Positions 1 to 7,608 of a DNA stretch of 64,000 bases are shown piece by piece; position 1 is the first letter of the stretch; each line of letters opens with the position of its first letter. The DNA is from Elusimicrobiota bacterium. GTDB lineage: Bacteria > Elusimicrobiota > Elusimicrobia > 2-02-FULL-39-32. Made by a program: the position numbers and the translations under genes. Where the stretch lies: assembly GCA_016180425.1 (NCBI GenBank), contig JACPBF010000001.1, positions 595,490 to 659,489 on the forward strand. The letters are read 5' to 3'. The notes below the pieces were generated by a model. The model ran no database searches. It saw only the letters and a list, made by a program, of their open reading frames with translations, and was not told the DNA's origin.

Positions 1-761
1 CGAATGCGGTCTTTAAGCTGAATAGAGACACTCTCCTGTCCATCAAAAGATAAAAAAATAAATTTACTTAAAGCGCAATTCTTTATGACTAATTCCACAT
101 GGTCCTGGCTAGAAACTAAAAGCGGGCGTTGAGCCAAAGTATGCGGACAAATTGGAGTAAGAAGCATCACAGGCAGTTGCGGCACCACAATAGGACCAGA
201 AGCAGCTAAAGAATAGGCAGTGGATCCTGTGGGGGTGGAGATAATGAGCCCATCCCCAATATAAGTGGCTAAAAATTCCCCATTTACATAAGCATCCAGT
301 TCAATAATTCTTGAACTGGATCCTGTATGGATGTAACAATCGTTCAGAGCAAGGGAACTTTTTACCAAATTGTCTAAAATTTCAGTTTTTGCCCGCTTAT
401 TTTTGCCGCCTCTAAAAACTGAAATTTTCAACATATCCCGATCTTCTATTTTTAGTTCTTGATTCAATGCTTTTTTTAAAATTTTATAAAGGTCTTTAAT
501 ATCAGTTTCAGCTAAAAAGCCAAGCCTGCCTAAATTGATGCCAAGAATAGGAATCCCATGCGGCGCTAAAGTTCTAGCAACTCTTAAAATAGTGCCGTCT
601 CCGCCTAAAACAAGAGCAAACTCCGCACACCTTAAATCTCCGTGAGAGAGCTTGGTGATAACCTGCACCCCTTGCTTTTTAAGCCATTGAATAAGGTGAG
701 CATGGATATTTTTTATATTAGGTTTGTCCGGATTATAAAATACCGCGATTGTTTTACTCAT
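1..761 (-). CDS. nadK: NAD kinase, 3' end beyond window
   Basis: ATP-dependent phosphorylation of NAD to NADP in the cytoplasm. The frame opens at an ATG (759-761, minus strand) and runs off the left edge, giving about 253 residues. I see the GGDGT nucleotide-binding motif at residues 53-57, a following GINLGRLGFLAE stretch, and further on a GDGLIISTPTGSTAYS stretch, the second conserved block of the PpnK/NadK family. The C-terminus is missing because of the window edge, not a mutation. The next minus-strand gene upstream is a small secreted protein, separated by a strong hairpin, so the two are probably not co-transcribed efficiently. Confidence 0.94.
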   Translation of the reverse strand, partial: MSKTIAVFYNPDKPNIKNIHAHLIQWLKKQGVQVITKLSHGDLRCAEFALVLGGDGTILRVARTLAPHGIPILGINLGRLGFLAETDIKDLYKILKKALNQELKIEDRDMLKISVFRGGKNKRAKTEILDNLVKSSLALNDCYIHTGSSSRIIELDAYVNGEFLATYIGDGLIISTPTGSTAYSLAASGPIVVPQLPVMLLTPICPHTLAQRPLLVSSQDHVELVIKNCALSKFIFLSFDGQESVSIQLKDRI

Positions 762-797
762 ATTTAAAAAAATTAATTGTTTTTCTATATTAGTTTT

Positions 798-836
798 CCC
801 TAGCAGGTAAAGAAATATTTTTCCTACCTGCTAGGG
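798..836. terminator. Perfect 12-bp inverted repeat between two minus-strand genes
   Basis: CCCTAGCAGGTA (798-809) pairs perfectly with TACCTGCTAGGG (825-836) across a 15-nt loop. It lies just after the stop of the 859-1167 gene and before nadK, where a transcription terminator or mRNA-stabilising hairpin would sit. There is no clean U-tract on the minus strand, so intrinsic termination is only a possibility. Confidence 0.45.
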
Positions 837-858
837 GATTGGACATCTCTTCCAAAGA

Positions 859-1167
859 TTATTTTAATTCGCTCTCTAAGGCTTCCAATTTGGTTTTTAG
901 ATCTGAGAGCTCTGCTTCATGCTGACCAATATGCTTTTTTACTTTTTCCTTCTTCGCTATCAAGCTTGCTGCTTTTTCACTGGATCCGGCTTTCAAAGAT
1001 GCCTTTTCTGCCGCAATCTCTTTTTCTAATGTTTTAACCTCTTTACTCAACTGCATGGCATTGCAATGTTTCGTGCAGAAATCCGCATCGTGCTTCATGT
1101 CTGCAGCCACCAGGGGCCAACCTGCCATTGCCAAAAGTATGATTCCAAAAATAATACGTTTTATCAC
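859..1167 (-). CDS. Small secreted coiled-coil protein
   Basis: About 102 residues, family not recognised. I chose the GTG at 1165-1167 because AAGGAGG (1178-1184) sits 10 nt upstream and the product then begins with a clean signal peptide (IKRIIFGIILLAMAGWPLVAA). The frame is open further upstream to 1227 but without a better start. The mature part has two cysteines close to its N-terminus (DFCTKHC), then a long Lys/Glu/Ala-rich helix with heptad-like hydrophobic spacing, probably a coiled coil. It is likely periplasmic; a metal- or redox-linked role for the CxxxC pair is speculation. Confidence 0.7.
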   Translation of the reverse strand: MIKRIIFGIILLAMAGWPLVAADMKHDADFCTKHCNAMQLSKEVKTLEKEIAAEKASLKAGSSEKAASLIAKKEKVKKHIGQHEAELSDLKTKLEALESELK

Positions 1168-1477
1168 TTGAACTATACCTCCTTGTTTAATTTCACTCGT
1201 CAATGGTTTTAGGATATTGAATCCCAACCATTTTTTAATTATATAAATAAATCACTAAAAAAAGAAAAATCTACGGCTATTGCTTCGGTTACATCCTGCA
1301 CCTCCTTCTTAACTGACTTTGCTCCCGGTAGAGCGTACCAAGTTCAAGTGAAGGGACGCAATGCTTTCTTATCATCATTTTAAGTTGACACGAAAAACCT
1401 GATCCCTTGACACATTAGAGACGCAAGATTTTTCAATCTCAATGGTTTATATAAATTAAAAAGGAGGTTCTTTAACT
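1168..1477. other. 310-bp divergent intergenic region
   Basis: This separates the minus-strand secreted coiled-coil gene from the plus-strand operon at 1478. It carries the ribosome-binding sites of both (CCTCCTT on the minus side at 1178-1184, AAGGAGG at 1461-1467). Two TTGACA boxes (1385-1390 and 1407-1412) could be -35 elements of a plus-strand promoter, but I do not find a convincing -10 at the right distance. A GGGACGCAATGC stretch near 1350 recalls part of a c-di-GMP riboswitch, but the rest of that aptamer is absent. Confidence 0.4.
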
Positions 1478-1660
1478 ATGGAAACTGGTATTGTTGTGAT
1501 GGTAGCAGTGATGATAGGTATGATCTTTGGGATGCAGTTTATGCACAATAAAAAAAAAGACCACAAACATAAAAATAAAATAGAACAGACTCAAGTAGAA
1601 GTTTATAAATCCACTTCAACGCTCAACACAAATCCCTCAACCCAGGAACATAAACATTAA
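1478..1660 (+). CDS. Small His/Lys-rich membrane protein
   Basis: 60 residues, family not recognised. A strong ribosome-binding site AAGGAGG (1461-1467) precedes the ATG at a normal distance. Residues 4-22 form one hydrophobic helix rich in Met, Val and Gly (VVMVAVMIGMIFGMQF), followed by a basic, histidine-containing tail (NKKKDHKHKNK) that probably faces the cytoplasm. The gene ends one base before the next start, so the two are translationally linked. The Met/His content would suit a metal-handling peptide, but this is only an impression. Confidence 0.7.
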   Translation: METGIVVMVAVMIGMIFGMQFMHNKKKDHKHKNKIEQTQVEVYKSTSTLNTNPSTQEHKH

Positions 1661-1661
1661 T

Positions 1662-1985
1662 ATGAAATCAAGATACAAGCCCAAGGACTGTTTATTCCCA
1701 ACCCTTTGGATCAAGAGCGATCCAAAGATTTGGTTATACCAACAATTAGGCCCTCGCCTTTTTCATTCTTTTCAAAAAAAATTTGGAGGAAAAAAAATTT
1801 TCGTGCCAAAAATAGGAAAGATGCTACCCTGCGCCTATTGTCCTTTCCAACACAAACATATTCATTTACTCAGGGAACAAGGACATGGCATTCCACTTAT
1901 TGCTCGACGGTTTGGTATTTCTCTAAAACACGTTTATGCTCACTTAAAAAAACATTCATTTAAACAAGAAAAACTCTCTTTTTAA
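1662..1985 (+). CDS. Mor-like helix-turn-helix protein
   Basis: 107 residues. The arrangement of an FGGKKIFVPK strand (residues 41-50) followed by a C-terminal helix-turn-helix (GIPLIARRFGISLKHVYAHL, about 76-95) is that of the Mor/C1-like transcriptional activators found in phages and genomic islands. Between them sits CAYCPFQHKHIH, whose two Cys and several His could bind zinc. That insert is not typical of the family. It starts one base after the preceding small membrane protein, so the two form an operon. The target is unknown; the next gene downstream (beta-barrel at 2193) has its own promoter-like element. Confidence 0.62.
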   Translation: MKSRYKPKDCLFPTLWIKSDPKIWLYQQLGPRLFHSFQKKFGGKKIFVPKIGKMLPCAYCPFQHKHIHLLREQGHGIPLIARRFGISLKHVYAHLKKHSFKQEKLSF

Positions 1986-2047
1986 ACTGACTCATTTCTG
2001 AATTTACCTTTTTGTACCAAATAAGAATCTCTATTATGATGAGGTGG

Positions 2048-2157
2048 TGCTATAATTTAAATTAGCACAACGATTGTGCGCCAAAGACAATGAAGTCTTC
2101 TTCGCTTACTAGCGAGGGAGACTTTTTTTATGCCTTCGTTTAAAGACAAAGAAGTCT
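2048..2157 (+). promoter_or_regulatory. Extended -10 promoter and attenuator-like leader of the beta-barrel gene
   Basis: TGCTATAAT (2048-2056) is an extended -10 element. The predicted leader contains a hairpin GCACAA-CGA-TTGTGC (2065-2079). A second stem-loop follows, with AAGTCT (2093-2098) paired to AGACTT (2119-2124) around TCGCT/AGCGA, then a T-run (2123-2129), which is terminator-like. A further AAGTCT at 2152-2157 could pair with the same AGACTT and so compete with the terminator. This is the classic layout of an attenuator or riboswitch platform, but I recognise no known ligand-binding class. The gene start follows at 2193 after a GGAGGA site. Confidence 0.5.
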
Positions 2158-2192
2158 AGAAATAAAGGTTTTTATACGAGGAGGATCACAAT

Positions 2193-2972
2193 ATGTTAAG
2201 TCAAACTGTTAAAAAAAATCTTTCTGTCACACTCATTCAAATCTGTCTTACCATCTGCATAATAACAAGAACTGCCTGGTCCACCCCTTCAACAACCTAT
2301 TGGACACCCTGCGTCATAGACATCCAGGGTTATAAAGTTGGACATGTCACTTACGACAACTATACAACTTTAACTAAAAAAGGGCTGACAAACGGCGGGT
2401 CCGCATTTGCCAATGATCTAGGTCTAACCGTTGGTATCCTGCCTTTTCAGAAATTTCAAATGGAGGTTGGGTTCGACTGGATGGAACCTACGGACTACCC
2501 TCTCTCATTTAATACAAAAGCAGGCGCTCCAGAAGGAGCTCTATTTAACGGCTCTCCAGCATTACAAATTGGAATCTTCAATGTTGGGACTGAAAAGGAT
2601 GTGAGCGATCAGAATATTGGTTATATTGTTACGGGTCGTTCTCTACCAGCTAAATTGGGACGTGTGCATTTAAGCGCTTATCTTGGAAACAGCAAGGTTC
2701 TAAAGGATTCAAACGGCAATAAAGAAAATACCGGATTCATGGCTGCATACGACTATGGTTTCTGGTCCGCTCAATCGAATGATGGAGAATTCAATCGTAT
2801 GGTGCTTGCAGCAGATTATGCTTCAGGCAAAAACGCTATTGGAGGCGGGGGAGTAGGTCTTTATTACTATTTCAGCAAAAACGTGGACCTGTTAGTAGGA
2901 CCTGTTTGGTTTAACGACACCGCTGCCAACGGAGCTTGGAAATGGACTACTCAATTAGACATTAATTTCTAA
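2193..2972 (+). CDS. Putative outer-membrane beta-barrel protein
   Basis: 259 residues. An N-terminal signal sequence (roughly residues 1-30, hydrophobic run SVTLIQICLTICIITRTAWS) is followed by a chain of alternating polar/aromatic strands with glycine turns. Examples are GYKVGHVTYDNYTTL, QMEVGFDWME, GRVHLSAYLG and GVGLYYYFSKNVDLLVGPVWF. The protein ends in Asn-Phe, the terminal aromatic that the BAM complex recognises. AGGAGG sits 9-10 nt before the ATG. The number of strands suggests a small barrel or pore; the specific family is not recognised. It has its own leader and is followed by a long hairpin, so it is probably monocistronic. Confidence 0.72.
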   Translation: MLSQTVKKNLSVTLIQICLTICIITRTAWSTPSTTYWTPCVIDIQGYKVGHVTYDNYTTLTKKGLTNGGSAFANDLGLTVGILPFQKFQMEVGFDWMEPTDYPLSFNTKAGAPEGALFNGSPALQIGIFNVGTEKDVSDQNIGYIVTGRSLPAKLGRVHLSAYLGNSKVLKDSNGNKENTGFMAAYDYGFWSAQSNDGEFNRMVLAADYASGKNAIGGGGVGLYYYFSKNVDLLVGPVWFNDTAANGAWKWTTQLDINF

Positions 2973-2980
2973 TCTTAAAA

Positions 2981-3033
2981 ATAGATATAAGCGCGTTAGC
3001 CTTCCTTCCTTGTGCTAACGCGCTAAAATCTAT
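2981..3033. terminator. Long perfect hairpin after the beta-barrel gene
   Basis: AGCGCGTTAGC (2990-3000) pairs with GCTAACGCGCT (3014-3024) over a 13-nt loop, and the outer ATAGAT/ATCTAT sequences extend the stem. It directly follows the stop codon at 2972. The stem is GC-rich enough to stop or stabilise transcripts; the tail lacks a long U-run, so factor-independent termination is not certain. Confidence 0.5.
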
Positions 3034-3082
3034 AGATAAAAAAATTTGACTTTTTTCTATTGCTTTTGATAGGATTTGCTCT

Positions 3083-3850
3083 GTGAGGCAAATGAAATCC
3101 TATCTTTCTTTTTCCTTTGTTCTTCTTACCCTTCTTTTTTATTCTCTAAATCTCTCTGCCTTTGAAGTAGAAACAGGCGTGGGCATATCCCAAATATCGC
3201 CGTCAGGCAATCTCTCATATAAAGGGATTGGTTTAGATGTAAAGAACGACTTAAAATATGATAAGGTAAGCAACTTCACAGGACGAATTAGATTAGACCT
3301 GCCGCTTTTTCTGCCCAATCTTTATATTGCCGCCACACCTTTAAAATTTGACGCTACAGGATCTAAAACTGTGCCATTTCAATTTGGAAACTTAAGTTTT
3401 AGCGCAAATGTTCCTTTTACCTCCACTTTAAAGCTAGACCACTATGACTTAACTCTATTTTATGGAATTCCATTTATAGAAACTGTTACGGATGAAAAAC
3501 TACGGATAGATGTAGGGCTGAATGTACGGCTAATTGATTTTAAAGCAGAAATAAATCAAGCGCAAACCGGATTAAATGAGTCAAAAAGTTTAGCAGTGCC
3601 TGTTCCCATGGGATTCCTTGCCTTACAATTAAAACCCATTGAGAAATTGAGTGTAGGCGCTGAGATTAAAGCAATCGCTTACGGAAAAAGCCGTTATTAT
3701 GACGCCAATGCTTTGGTTAAATATCGCATACTAAAATTTCTTTTTATCGGAGCTGGCTACAAAGTTCAAAATATCACTATGAATCAAAACGATGTTCATA
3801 CTGAACTAGAATTTTCCGGACCTGCCGCAGAAGTAGGAATTATATTCTGA
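3083..3850 (+). CDS. Outer-membrane beta-barrel protein, TIGR04219-like
   Basis: 255 residues with an N-terminal signal peptide (about 1-27, ending LNLSA) and a run of antiparallel strands of a small barrel. The mature N-terminus FEVETGVGISQISPSG, the IRLDLPLF strand, and the closing VGIIF with a terminal Phe fit the TIGR04219 outer-membrane family; I recall that family by pattern only. The GTG at 3083 has AGGA 8 nt upstream. An ATG at 3092 is possible but would have its purine stretch only 3 nt away. It stands alone between a hairpin and a toxin-antitoxin promoter. Confidence 0.72.
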   Translation: MRQMKSYLSFSFVLLTLLFYSLNLSAFEVETGVGISQISPSGNLSYKGIGLDVKNDLKYDKVSNFTGRIRLDLPLFLPNLYIAATPLKFDATGSKTVPFQFGNLSFSANVPFTSTLKLDHYDLTLFYGIPFIETVTDEKLRIDVGLNVRLIDFKAEINQAQTGLNESKSLAVPVPMGFLALQLKPIEKLSVGAEIKAIAYGKSRYYDANALVKYRILKFLFIGAGYKVQNITMNQNDVHTELEFSGPAAEVGIIF

Positions 3851-3941
3851 TCTCACCACTGGAAGTAGAATCCCTATTCTCAAAGGAAACAAAATCTATA
3901 TTTCTCCTAAGCGGCATACAAAAAAAAGTAATCCCAAACTC

Positions 3942-3986
3942 TTGACAAAAACAGTACTCTCATTTATAATGGTCACAAGGGTGACC
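3942..3986 (+). promoter_or_regulatory. Sigma-70 promoter with palindromic operator (toxin-antitoxin)
   Basis: TTGACA (3942-3947), a 17-bp spacer and TATAAT (3965-3970) match the consensus exactly. The predicted start of transcription falls inside GGTCAC-AAGG-GTGACC (3971-3986), a perfect 6-bp inverted repeat. That is an obvious binding site for an autorepressing antitoxin. The leader to the ATG at 3992 would be only about 15 nt and lacks a Shine-Dalgarno sequence. Confidence 0.78.
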
Positions 3987-3991
3987 ACATA

Positions 3992-4246
3992 ATGAGAATT
4001 GTTACTGTCCGCGAATTTAGAGATCATGCCACAAAAATGTTTCGAAGCCATGAAGCGATCTTGGTCACCAAAAGAGGTCATGTTTCCGGGTTTTACTTTC
4101 CCAGTCCTGCCAAAACATTCCCTATTGATTTAAAACGCGAAGCTCTTAAACAGCTAGTGAGCAGTTTAAAATGGAAAAAAGCAAGTTCCAAAGAAGAAAA
4201 ATCAGCTATCGGCCAGTTCCTTGTTACCAGAAAGAATCGCGGTTGA
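3992..4246 (+). CDS. Antitoxin, Phd/YefM-like
   Basis: 84 residues. The N-terminal RIVTVREFRDHATKMF and the following ILVTKRGHVSGFYFP strand have the fold pattern of Phd/YefM antitoxins, which bind DNA with the N-terminus and neutralise the toxin with the C-terminus. It overlaps the downstream PIN toxin frame by 26 bp and is preceded by a consensus promoter with a palindromic operator, consistent with conditional autoregulation. The call rests on pattern and context. Confidence 0.72.
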   Translation: MRIVTVREFRDHATKMFRSHEAILVTKRGHVSGFYFPSPAKTFPIDLKREALKQLVSSLKWKKASSKEEKSAIGQFLVTRKNRG

Positions 4247-4649
4247 CGCCACTGCTTTAATTTCTGCGGCAATAAAAGGCAGAGCTTTACATATATTTCT
4301 ATCCGCCCCAATCAAAGAATTTTTAACTACTTCTTTCACTTTTGAGGAAGCCCGCAGTTACTTGCCAACTCTATGCGAAAAAATAAAACGAGTTCCCCTG
4401 ATTGATTCAGAGCTTATTCTAAATACTCTCCCGTTAGTTATTCTGGAAAAAGAGCGCTATCATCAAAAACTAATAGAAGCGCACACCTTAATTGGCCGCA
4501 AAGATAAAAAAGATACTGATCTTCTAGCCTTAGCTTTGCAAGAAAATGTTCCTATCTGGAGTGAAGATTCAGATTTTAAAATAAATGAAGTAAAGCGGAT
4601 CATTAAAACATTTACAACCGCGGAGCTCTTTCGAATTTGGGAAAGTTAA
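4221..4649 (+). CDS. PIN-domain toxin (VapC-type ribonuclease)
   Basis: 142 residues from a TTG at 4221 that lies inside the antitoxin gene. PIN nucleases use clustered acidic residues to bind Mg2+ and cut RNA. Here Asp9 (AVDATAL), Glu42/43 (TFEEAR), Asp98/Asp100 (KKDTDLLALAL) and Asp116/118 (WSEDSDF) occupy the expected positions in order. The TTG start is preferred because it retains the first catalytic Asp; no ATG or GTG lies upstream of that residue in frame. The 26-bp overlap with the antitoxin supports coupled translation. Confidence 0.82.
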   Translation: MLPERIAVDATALISAAIKGRALHIFLSAPIKEFLTTSFTFEEARSYLPTLCEKIKRVPLIDSELILNTLPLVILEKERYHQKLIEAHTLIGRKDKKDTDLLALALQENVPIWSEDSDFKINEVKRIIKTFTTAELFRIWES

Positions 4650-4835
4650 TTAGTTCATGCTGATAAAGTGCTTTTATAACGAGGTTTTGGATTTTGAGAC
4701 TTTTTGGGAAGTAGAAAGGGACGGTTAAGAACGCTTGAATCGGAGAATACATTTTGATACGATTTTTGCATGATTATCAGCAAGCAAATCTGTTATTATC
4801 TGTATCGTATTGCTTTTCCTATCCCTTTAGTCTCG

Positions 4836-4859
4836 CCTGTCCCGAGTGAGATCGAGGGA
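4836..4859. repeat. REP-like palindromic motif
   Basis: The sequence around CCCGAGTGAGATCGAGGG resembles the widespread dispersed motif of the type CTGTCCTGAGCGAAGTCGAA, known from many bacterial genomes as a REP-like intergenic repeat. Only one copy is seen here, in the 250-bp gap between the toxin gene and mtnB. The same gap holds a weak ATACGAT/ATCGTAT inverted repeat. Confidence 0.25.
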
Positions 4860-4902
4860 GTTCTGATTTTCTCATGCACTATTTAGGTTGAATTCTAATT
4901 TT

Positions 4903-5598
4903 ATGGAAAAGATCAAGAATCTAACGATTGAATCCCTGATAACTCAAGAACCTGCTTCCAGCGACCTTGAAATTCGGCAACTGATTTGCGAACTCTGCCA
5001 ACTTTTTTACTTCAAAGGCTGGGCCAGCGGAACTGGCGGCGGGATATCAATCCGACAAGGAGAAAAAATCTACATGGCGCCAAGCGGGGTTCAAAAAGAG
5101 CAGCTTGATCCCAATGATATCTTTGTGCTGGATTTAGATGGAAATGTGCTGGAACACCCTGGTTCCAATTTAAAATGCTCGGAATGTAAACCGCTTTTTA
5201 TGCTTGCCTATCATTTGAGAAACGCAGGGGCTGTTCTCCACAGCCACTCTATTCATGCCATGACAGCCACATGGCTTTATAACAGCCATTTTAAAATTAG
5301 TAATCTTGAAATGCAGAAAGGAATTATTGGCGCTAATACATTTGACACAGTAGAAGTTCCCATTATTCCAAACATGGCAAAGGAATCTGAGCTGACAGAT
5401 TCTTTAAGGCAGGCAATTTTAGACAATCCAAAAACGCATGCGGTTCTAGTGCGCGGTCATGGAGTGTATGTCTGGGGAAAGGATTGGATTCAAGCAAAAA
5501 CTCAGGCTGAATGTTACGATTATCTTTTTGAAGCAGCAATAAAATTAAAACATCTGGGAATAGACCCTCTTACATTAAAGGAAGATTCTATCCAATGA
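4903..5598 (+). CDS. mtnB: Methylthioribulose-1-phosphate dehydratase
   Basis: Class II aldolase-family zinc enzyme of the methionine-salvage pathway. It dehydrates 5-methylthioribulose-1-phosphate to the diketone phosphate. The sequence shows WASGTGGGISIR, APSGVQKEQL, the zinc-binding HSHS (His113, His115) and HGH near residue 186, with length typical for MtnB. I use the ATG at 4903; a TTG at 4888 in the same frame has no better ribosome-binding site. It overlaps mtnD by 4 nt (ATGA), a tightly coupled pair. The enolase/phosphatase steps between MtnB and MtnD are not encoded in this window. Confidence 0.9.
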   Translation: MEKIKNLTIESLITQEPASSDLEIRQLICELCQLFYFKGWASGTGGGISIRQGEKIYMAPSGVQKEQLDPNDIFVLDLDGNVLEHPGSNLKCSECKPLFMLAYHLRNAGAVLHSHSIHAMTATWLYNSHFKISNLEMQKGIIGANTFDTVEVPIIPNMAKESELTDSLRQAILDNPKTHAVLVRGHGVYVWGKDWIQAKTQAECYDYLFEAAIKLKHLGIDPLTLKEDSIQ

Positions 5599-6047
5599 AA
5601 GCAACTTGGTTAGATTCTGGCCTTGAAATTTTTGCAGATAAACTAATGGAAGAAGGGATTTATTACCAAAAAATTTCTACAGAAAACTTCCAGCCCTCTT
5701 TAGACAAAATTAAAAAAAGTTGGGGATATAGCGCTCAAGATATTGTAGAACTTTATCCTGCTATGCCCAATTTAGATGCCATCTGCGCAAAGTTTGATAA
5801 GGAGCATACCCATACAGACGATGAGGTTAGGTTTGTCTTAAATGGAGAGGGATATTTTGATATCCGCTCTAAAAAAGATCAATGGATGCATCTCCTTGTA
5901 GAAAAAGGAGATTTTATTTTAGTGCCGGCAAATAGAAACCATCTTTTTTATCTTACCCCCATAAGAACAATCCAATGCGCGCGGCTTTTTAAAGAAAACC
6001 CAAGTTGGACTCCAATCTATAGAGAAAAAGTTCTAACCATTCCTTGA
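5595..6047 (+). CDS. mtnD: Acireductone dioxygenase
   Basis: 150-residue cupin that oxidises acireductone to the ketoacid precursor of methionine plus formate (Fe form). The metal ligands are visible as His71, His73, Glu77 (EHTHTDDEVRFVLNGEGYF) and His116 (PANRNHLF), as in known ARD enzymes. It overlaps mtnB by 4 nt. The intervening enzyme (MtnC or MtnW/X) and MtnA must lie elsewhere, if present. Confidence 0.92.
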   Translation: MKATWLDSGLEIFADKLMEEGIYYQKISTENFQPSLDKIKKSWGYSAQDIVELYPAMPNLDAICAKFDKEHTHTDDEVRFVLNGEGYFDIRSKKDQWMHLLVEKGDFILVPANRNHLFYLTPIRTIQCARLFKENPSWTPIYREKVLTIP

Positions 6048-6147
6048 AGGGACTAAAACACAAAATGCCGATTCTACTCTCGCTCTCGATTTTACGACAC
6101 TCTTTAAAAAAAATTCATTTTATTTTTTGAATCCAAATCCATAAATT

Positions 6148-7608
6148 ATGAAAATCTCAATTGCAACCACAATCCCTAGAGAAAAAACTCTGATTCTTTT
6201 TGCCTTGGAAAACGAAACTTTTGGAATCCAAGATAAAAAATTAATTGAAGAAGCAAAAGAACAGGGTTTTAAAGGCAAAGAAAACACAACCGCTCTTCTA
6301 TTTCCAAAAAACGAATCTCCTGCGAAAAAAATTATTCTTACCGGGCTGGGAAAAGAGAAAACCTTAACTGAAGAAAAATTAAGACGAGCCAGCGCTTGCG
6401 CTTTAAGAAAAGCTCACAGCATATCTTCTGAAGAAATTTCTCTTTTTTTACCTCAAATTCTGAATAGTCCTTACAAAGAATCTTATGTAATTTTAGAGGG
6501 AGCCCTGCTGGCAAACTATAAATTCGACAAATATCTAAGCAAACAAGATGGCGCCAAAAAAATCCAAGGTTGTACTGTGATTGGTCAAGAAAAATTTGAG
6601 GCAGATACAAAAAAAGGAATAGAACTTGCCCAAACCCTATCTGAAACAGCTTGTTTTGTGAGAGATTTAGTGAATGAACCTCCCAGTTCCATGACCCCAA
6701 CCCAGTTTGCAAAAATTGCTAAAGAAGTGGAAAAAAATGGAAAATCTTCTGGAATTAGATTAAAAATTTTTGAAAAAAAAGAGATTGAAAAAATGGGGAT
6801 GGGCGCTCTTTTAGGGGTTAATCGAGGAAGCGCTGAGCCTCCCGTATTTTTGCACTTTCATTACAAACCTCTAAAAGCCTCTAAATCCATTGCCTTTGTA
6901 GGCAAAGGCATTACCTTTGATTCAGGCGGCCTTTCTTTAAAAACCGCAGAAGGGATGGAAACCATGAAGATGGACATGGCTGGAGCAGCAACGATTTTAG
7001 GAATTTTTAAAGCCATTCCCAGAATAAAACCTATGGTTGAGCTGCATGGAATTATGGCTTTAACGGAAAACATGCCTGGAGGCAGAGCTTGCAAACCCGG
7101 GGATGTATTAAAAGCGATGAATGGAAAAACCATTGAAGTTTTAAATACAGACGCTGAGGGCAGATTAATTTTAGCAGATGCTCTTTCTTACGCGGTAAAA
7201 CAAAACCCAGATGCGATTATTGATTTAGCCACTTTAACCATGGCTGTGGTCATAGGTTTGGGAGCTCTTGTGGCAGGAGTCATGGGCAATAATGAAGAAC
7301 TGCTTCATTCCATTAAAAAAGCGAGTTTAGAAAGCAGTGAAAAATTTTGGCCTCTTCCCTTAGAAAAAGACTATCGCGAAGGCTTAAATTCCACAGTCGC
7401 TGATATTAAGAACATCTCTTCTACCCGCAGAGAAGGCGGCTCAATTGTGGGAGGCCTTTTCTTGCAAGAATTTGTGGGAGATAAACCTTGGGTGCATTTA
7501 GATATTGCCGGCCCTGCCTGGAGCGCCAAAGAATCCCACTACCTTTCCCCCGGCGGCACAGGGTTCCCTACCCGCACTCTTTTACACTACCTATTAAGTT
7601 TTAATTAA
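6148..7608 (+). CDS. pepA: Leucyl aminopeptidase (M17)
   Basis: 486 residues, the full length of the cytosolic di-metal M17 aminopeptidase that removes N-terminal residues from peptides. The C-terminal catalytic half contains GKGITFDSGGLSLK with metal-binding Lys and Asp, MKMDMAGAA, and the signature NTDAEGRL at residues 333-340. The N-terminal half is more diverged, as usual. The 3' end overlaps the convergent ATPase gene by 4 bp. No Shine-Dalgarno is obvious before the ATG. Confidence 0.94.
   Translation: MKISIATTIPREKTLILFALENETFGIQDKKLIEEAKEQGFKGKENTTALLFPKNESPAKKIILTGLGKEKTLTEEKLRRASACALRKAHSISSEEISLFLPQILNSPYKESYVILEGALLANYKFDKYLSKQDGAKKIQGCTVIGQEKFEADTKKGIELAQTLSETACFVRDLVNEPPSSMTPTQFAKIAKEVEKNGKSSGIRLKIFEKKEIEKMGMGALLGVNRGSAEPPVFLHFHYKPLKASKSIAFVGKGITFDSGGLSLKTAEGMETMKMDMAGAATILGIFKAIPRIKPMVELHGIMALTENMPGGRACKPGDVLKAMNGKTIEVLNTDAEGRLILADALSYAVKQNPDAIIDLATLTMAVVIGLGALVAGVMGNNEELLHSIKKASLESSEKFWPLPLEKDYREGLNSTVADIKNISSTRREGGSIVGGLFLQEFVGDKPWVHLDIAGPAWSAKESHYLSPGGTGFPTRTLLHYLLSFN

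Noticed and set aside
1260..1380. Possible c-di-GMP-I riboswitch (GGGACGCAATGC)
   Set aside because: The preceding conserved CACAGGGCAAA strand and the tetraloop/receptor arrangement are absent.
1706..1963. 85-codon frame overlapping the Mor-like gene
   Set aside because: Shadow frame; the Mor-like frame has the HTH pattern and correct coupling to the upstream gene.
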